From Alloprevotella sp. (GTDB taxonomy: Bacteria > Bacteroidota > Bacteroidia > Bacteroidales > Bacteroidaceae): a stretch of DNA of 64,000 nt. Shown here in pieces: positions 62,804 through 64,000 of this stretch. Made by a program: the position numbers and the translations under genes. Location of the stretch: positions 62,001 through 126,000 of the forward strand of contig JAFUTC010000004.1 in the NCBI GenBank assembly GCA_017471505.1. The letters are read 5' to 3'. Under the pieces are notes generated by a model. That model worked only from the letters and a program-made list of their open reading frames with translations, did no database searches and had not been told where the DNA came from. The first letter of the stretch is position 1. Each line of letters begins with the position of its first letter.

Positions 62804-64000
62804 ATGTTTGAAGGTCAACCTAAAGGGCTCTACGCATTAGCCCTTGCCAACACCGGAGAGCGGTTCGGCTACTACACAATGATTGCCGTGTTTGCTTTGT
62901 TCCTGAAAGCGAACTTCGGCCTTGACCCGGGTTCCGCCGGCATTATCTACAGCTCGTTCCTGGGACTTGTCTATTTCCTTCCGCTTATCGGAGGTATTCT
63001 CGCCGATAAGTTTGGCTTTGGAAAGATGGTTACTATCGGCATCATCATCATGTTCGCCGGCTACCTGCTACTATCCATTCCGTTGAAAGCCGGCTCGGTC
63101 GAGTCGGTCGGATTCTACGCCATGCTGACAGCACTTGTGCTCATCAGTTTCGGAACGGGTCTTTTCAAGGGCAACCTACAGGTAATGGTAGGTAACCTTT
63201 ACGACGAGGCCGGATTCTCGGACAAGCGCGACGCCGGCTTCTCCATTTTCTACATGGCCATAAACATCGGCGCACTTTTCGCCCCCACGGCAGCCGTCAA
63301 GATAAAGGAGTGGGCCGAAACTGCACTCGGCTATTCGAGCAACGATGCCTACCACTTCTCTTTCGCCGTGGCATGCGCCTCGCTCATACTCTCCATCCTG
63401 ATTTACTACATCTTCCGCCCCACTTTCCGCCATGTGGAGGGCAACAAACCCAAGGCTGCGGTGGCCGACGATAAGGTTGTCGATGCAAAGACCGCTGTTC
63501 CCGAGCTGTCGCCTAAGGAAACCAAAGACCGCATCGTGGCTCTTTGCCTGGTGTTTACTGTGGTAATTTTCTTCTGGATGTCTTTCCACCAGAATGGCCT
63601 TACGCTGACGTTCTTTGCCGATGAGTTTACGCAGAAAACCTCTACGGGATTGCAGAGCATGGCTTTCGACGTCATCAACCTCGTATGCATCATCTTCATT
63701 GTCTATGCGCTGTTTGCCGTTTTCCAAAGCAAGACGAAAAGAGGCAGAGTCATCGCCGCCCTCGTCATAGTGGCAGCGGTCGCCATCTTGGTGTGGAAGG
63801 CGCAGCACATAAGCGGCGAGGTTGCCGTTGCCGCACCTATCTTCCAGCAGTTTAATCCGTTCTATGTAGTTGCCCTGACCCCCGTGAGCATGGCCATATT
63901 CAGTGCCTTGGCCAGCAAGGGTAAGGAACCCAGTGCACCTCGCAAGATTGCCTACGGCATGCTGGTGGCCGGCGTGGCCTACCTTATCATGGTAGCTGCC
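62804..64000 (+). CDS. POT family proton-dependent peptide transporter, 3' end outside window
   Basis: The first 399 codons of a proton-coupled oligopeptide transporter (PTR2/DtpA type). MFEGQPKGLYALALANTGERFGYYTM carries the ExxERF motif in TM1. GGILADKFGFGKMV is the MFS loop and FGTGLFKGNLQVMVGNLYD (about 113) the PTR2 signature. FYMAINIGALFAP follows. At least eight helices are visible before the window edge. Start chosen at the ATG at 62804, 11 bp after uvrA. With the OPT transporter it shows active peptide use. Confidence 0.92.
   Translation, partial: MFEGQPKGLYALALANTGERFGYYTMIAVFALFLKANFGLDPGSAGIIYSSFLGLVYFLPLIGGILADKFGFGKMVTIGIIIMFAGYLLLSIPLKAGSVESVGFYAMLTALVLISFGTGLFKGNLQVMVGNLYDEAGFSDKRDAGFSIFYMAINIGALFAPTAAVKIKEWAETALGYSSNDAYHFSFAVACASLILSILIYYIFRPTFRHVEGNKPKAAVADDKVVDAKTAVPELSPKETKDRIVALCLVFTVVIFFWMSFHQNGLTLTFFADEFTQKTSTGLQSMAFDVINLVCIIFIVYALFAVFQSKTKRGRVIAALVIVAAVAILVWKAQHISGEVAVAAPIFQQFNPFYVVALTPVSMAIFSALASKGKEPSAPRKIAYGMLVAGVAYLIMVAA

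Overview
This 64 kb window is chromosomal DNA from a member of the Bacteroidota, most likely order Bacteroidales and plausibly close to Prevotellaceae or Bacteroidaceae; the genus cannot be fixed by eye. The reasons are Bacteroidetes-type promoters (TAnnTTTG at -7, TTTG about 20 bp upstream), no consistent Shine-Dalgarno sites, a TonB/ExbB/ExbD-ExbD operon with PstS- and TPR-encoding genes, type IX secretion tail domains, an OPT transporter, a GH109 enzyme, an anaerobic sulfatase maturase and Ala/Glu-tailed ribosomal proteins. I see no phage, insertion sequence, CRISPR array, tRNA or rRNA. The window is mostly conserved housekeeping DNA.

Layout. 1-2756 (minus) is the 5' part of an AddA/UvrD-type helicase. 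2942-10940 (plus) holds DUF1599, a DoxX-like membrane protein read in frame into triosephosphate isomerase, a SPOR protein, folE, galE, nspC and an OPT transporter. 11028-18025 holds rpsP, a nucleoside-type MFS permease, rsmE, an APH-RapZ fusion, gapA, mscL and a DUF4251 protein. 18149-23374 has a TonB-dependent receptor with a DUF4091 glycosidase-like protein, then a CaCA antiporter. 23632-26543 (minus) is rplM-rpsI-rpsB-tsf. 26789-32047 has nagB with an anaerobic sulfatase maturase, rmuC and GH109. 32204-38679 (minus) is the exbB-exbD-exbD-tonB operon, a second short TonB-like gene, a PstS-like lipoprotein and a TPR protein. 38992-46507 has ilvE, RNase Z, mazG, an acyltransferase, cardiolipin synthase, kdsD and kdsA. 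46772-48580 is a T9SS-tail miniprotein followed by an ECF sigma operon. 48645-52215 has mtgA, DUF3127, mltG and a metallophosphoesterase. 52342-64000 has a ClpC-type ATPase, lepA, an FtsE-like ATPase, lysC, a T9SS type-B protein, uvrA and the start of a POT peptide transporter.

The most unusual signal lies between the genes. At least seven intergenic gaps carry short arrays of imperfect palindromic units with an exact 21-bp period (15-bp core close to ATTGCATAATGCAAT plus a 6-bp linker), usually five or six units. An eighth gap has the same 21-bp period with an unrelated core (TTTCAAGGCTTGAAA). They are not CRISPRs and I cannot assign them to a known repeat family. Two of them, both at convergent gene ends, contain the same CCCTTATGCA/TGCATAAGGG hairpin and could terminate transcription from both sides.

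Other points of interest are the in-frame DoxX-TpiA join without a stop codon, a tandem TonB C-terminal-domain duplication across the operon terminator, -7 promoter elements that share their TAA with the preceding gene's stop codon (twice), the kinase-RapZ fusion, and long, possibly structured leaders in front of rpsB and rplM.
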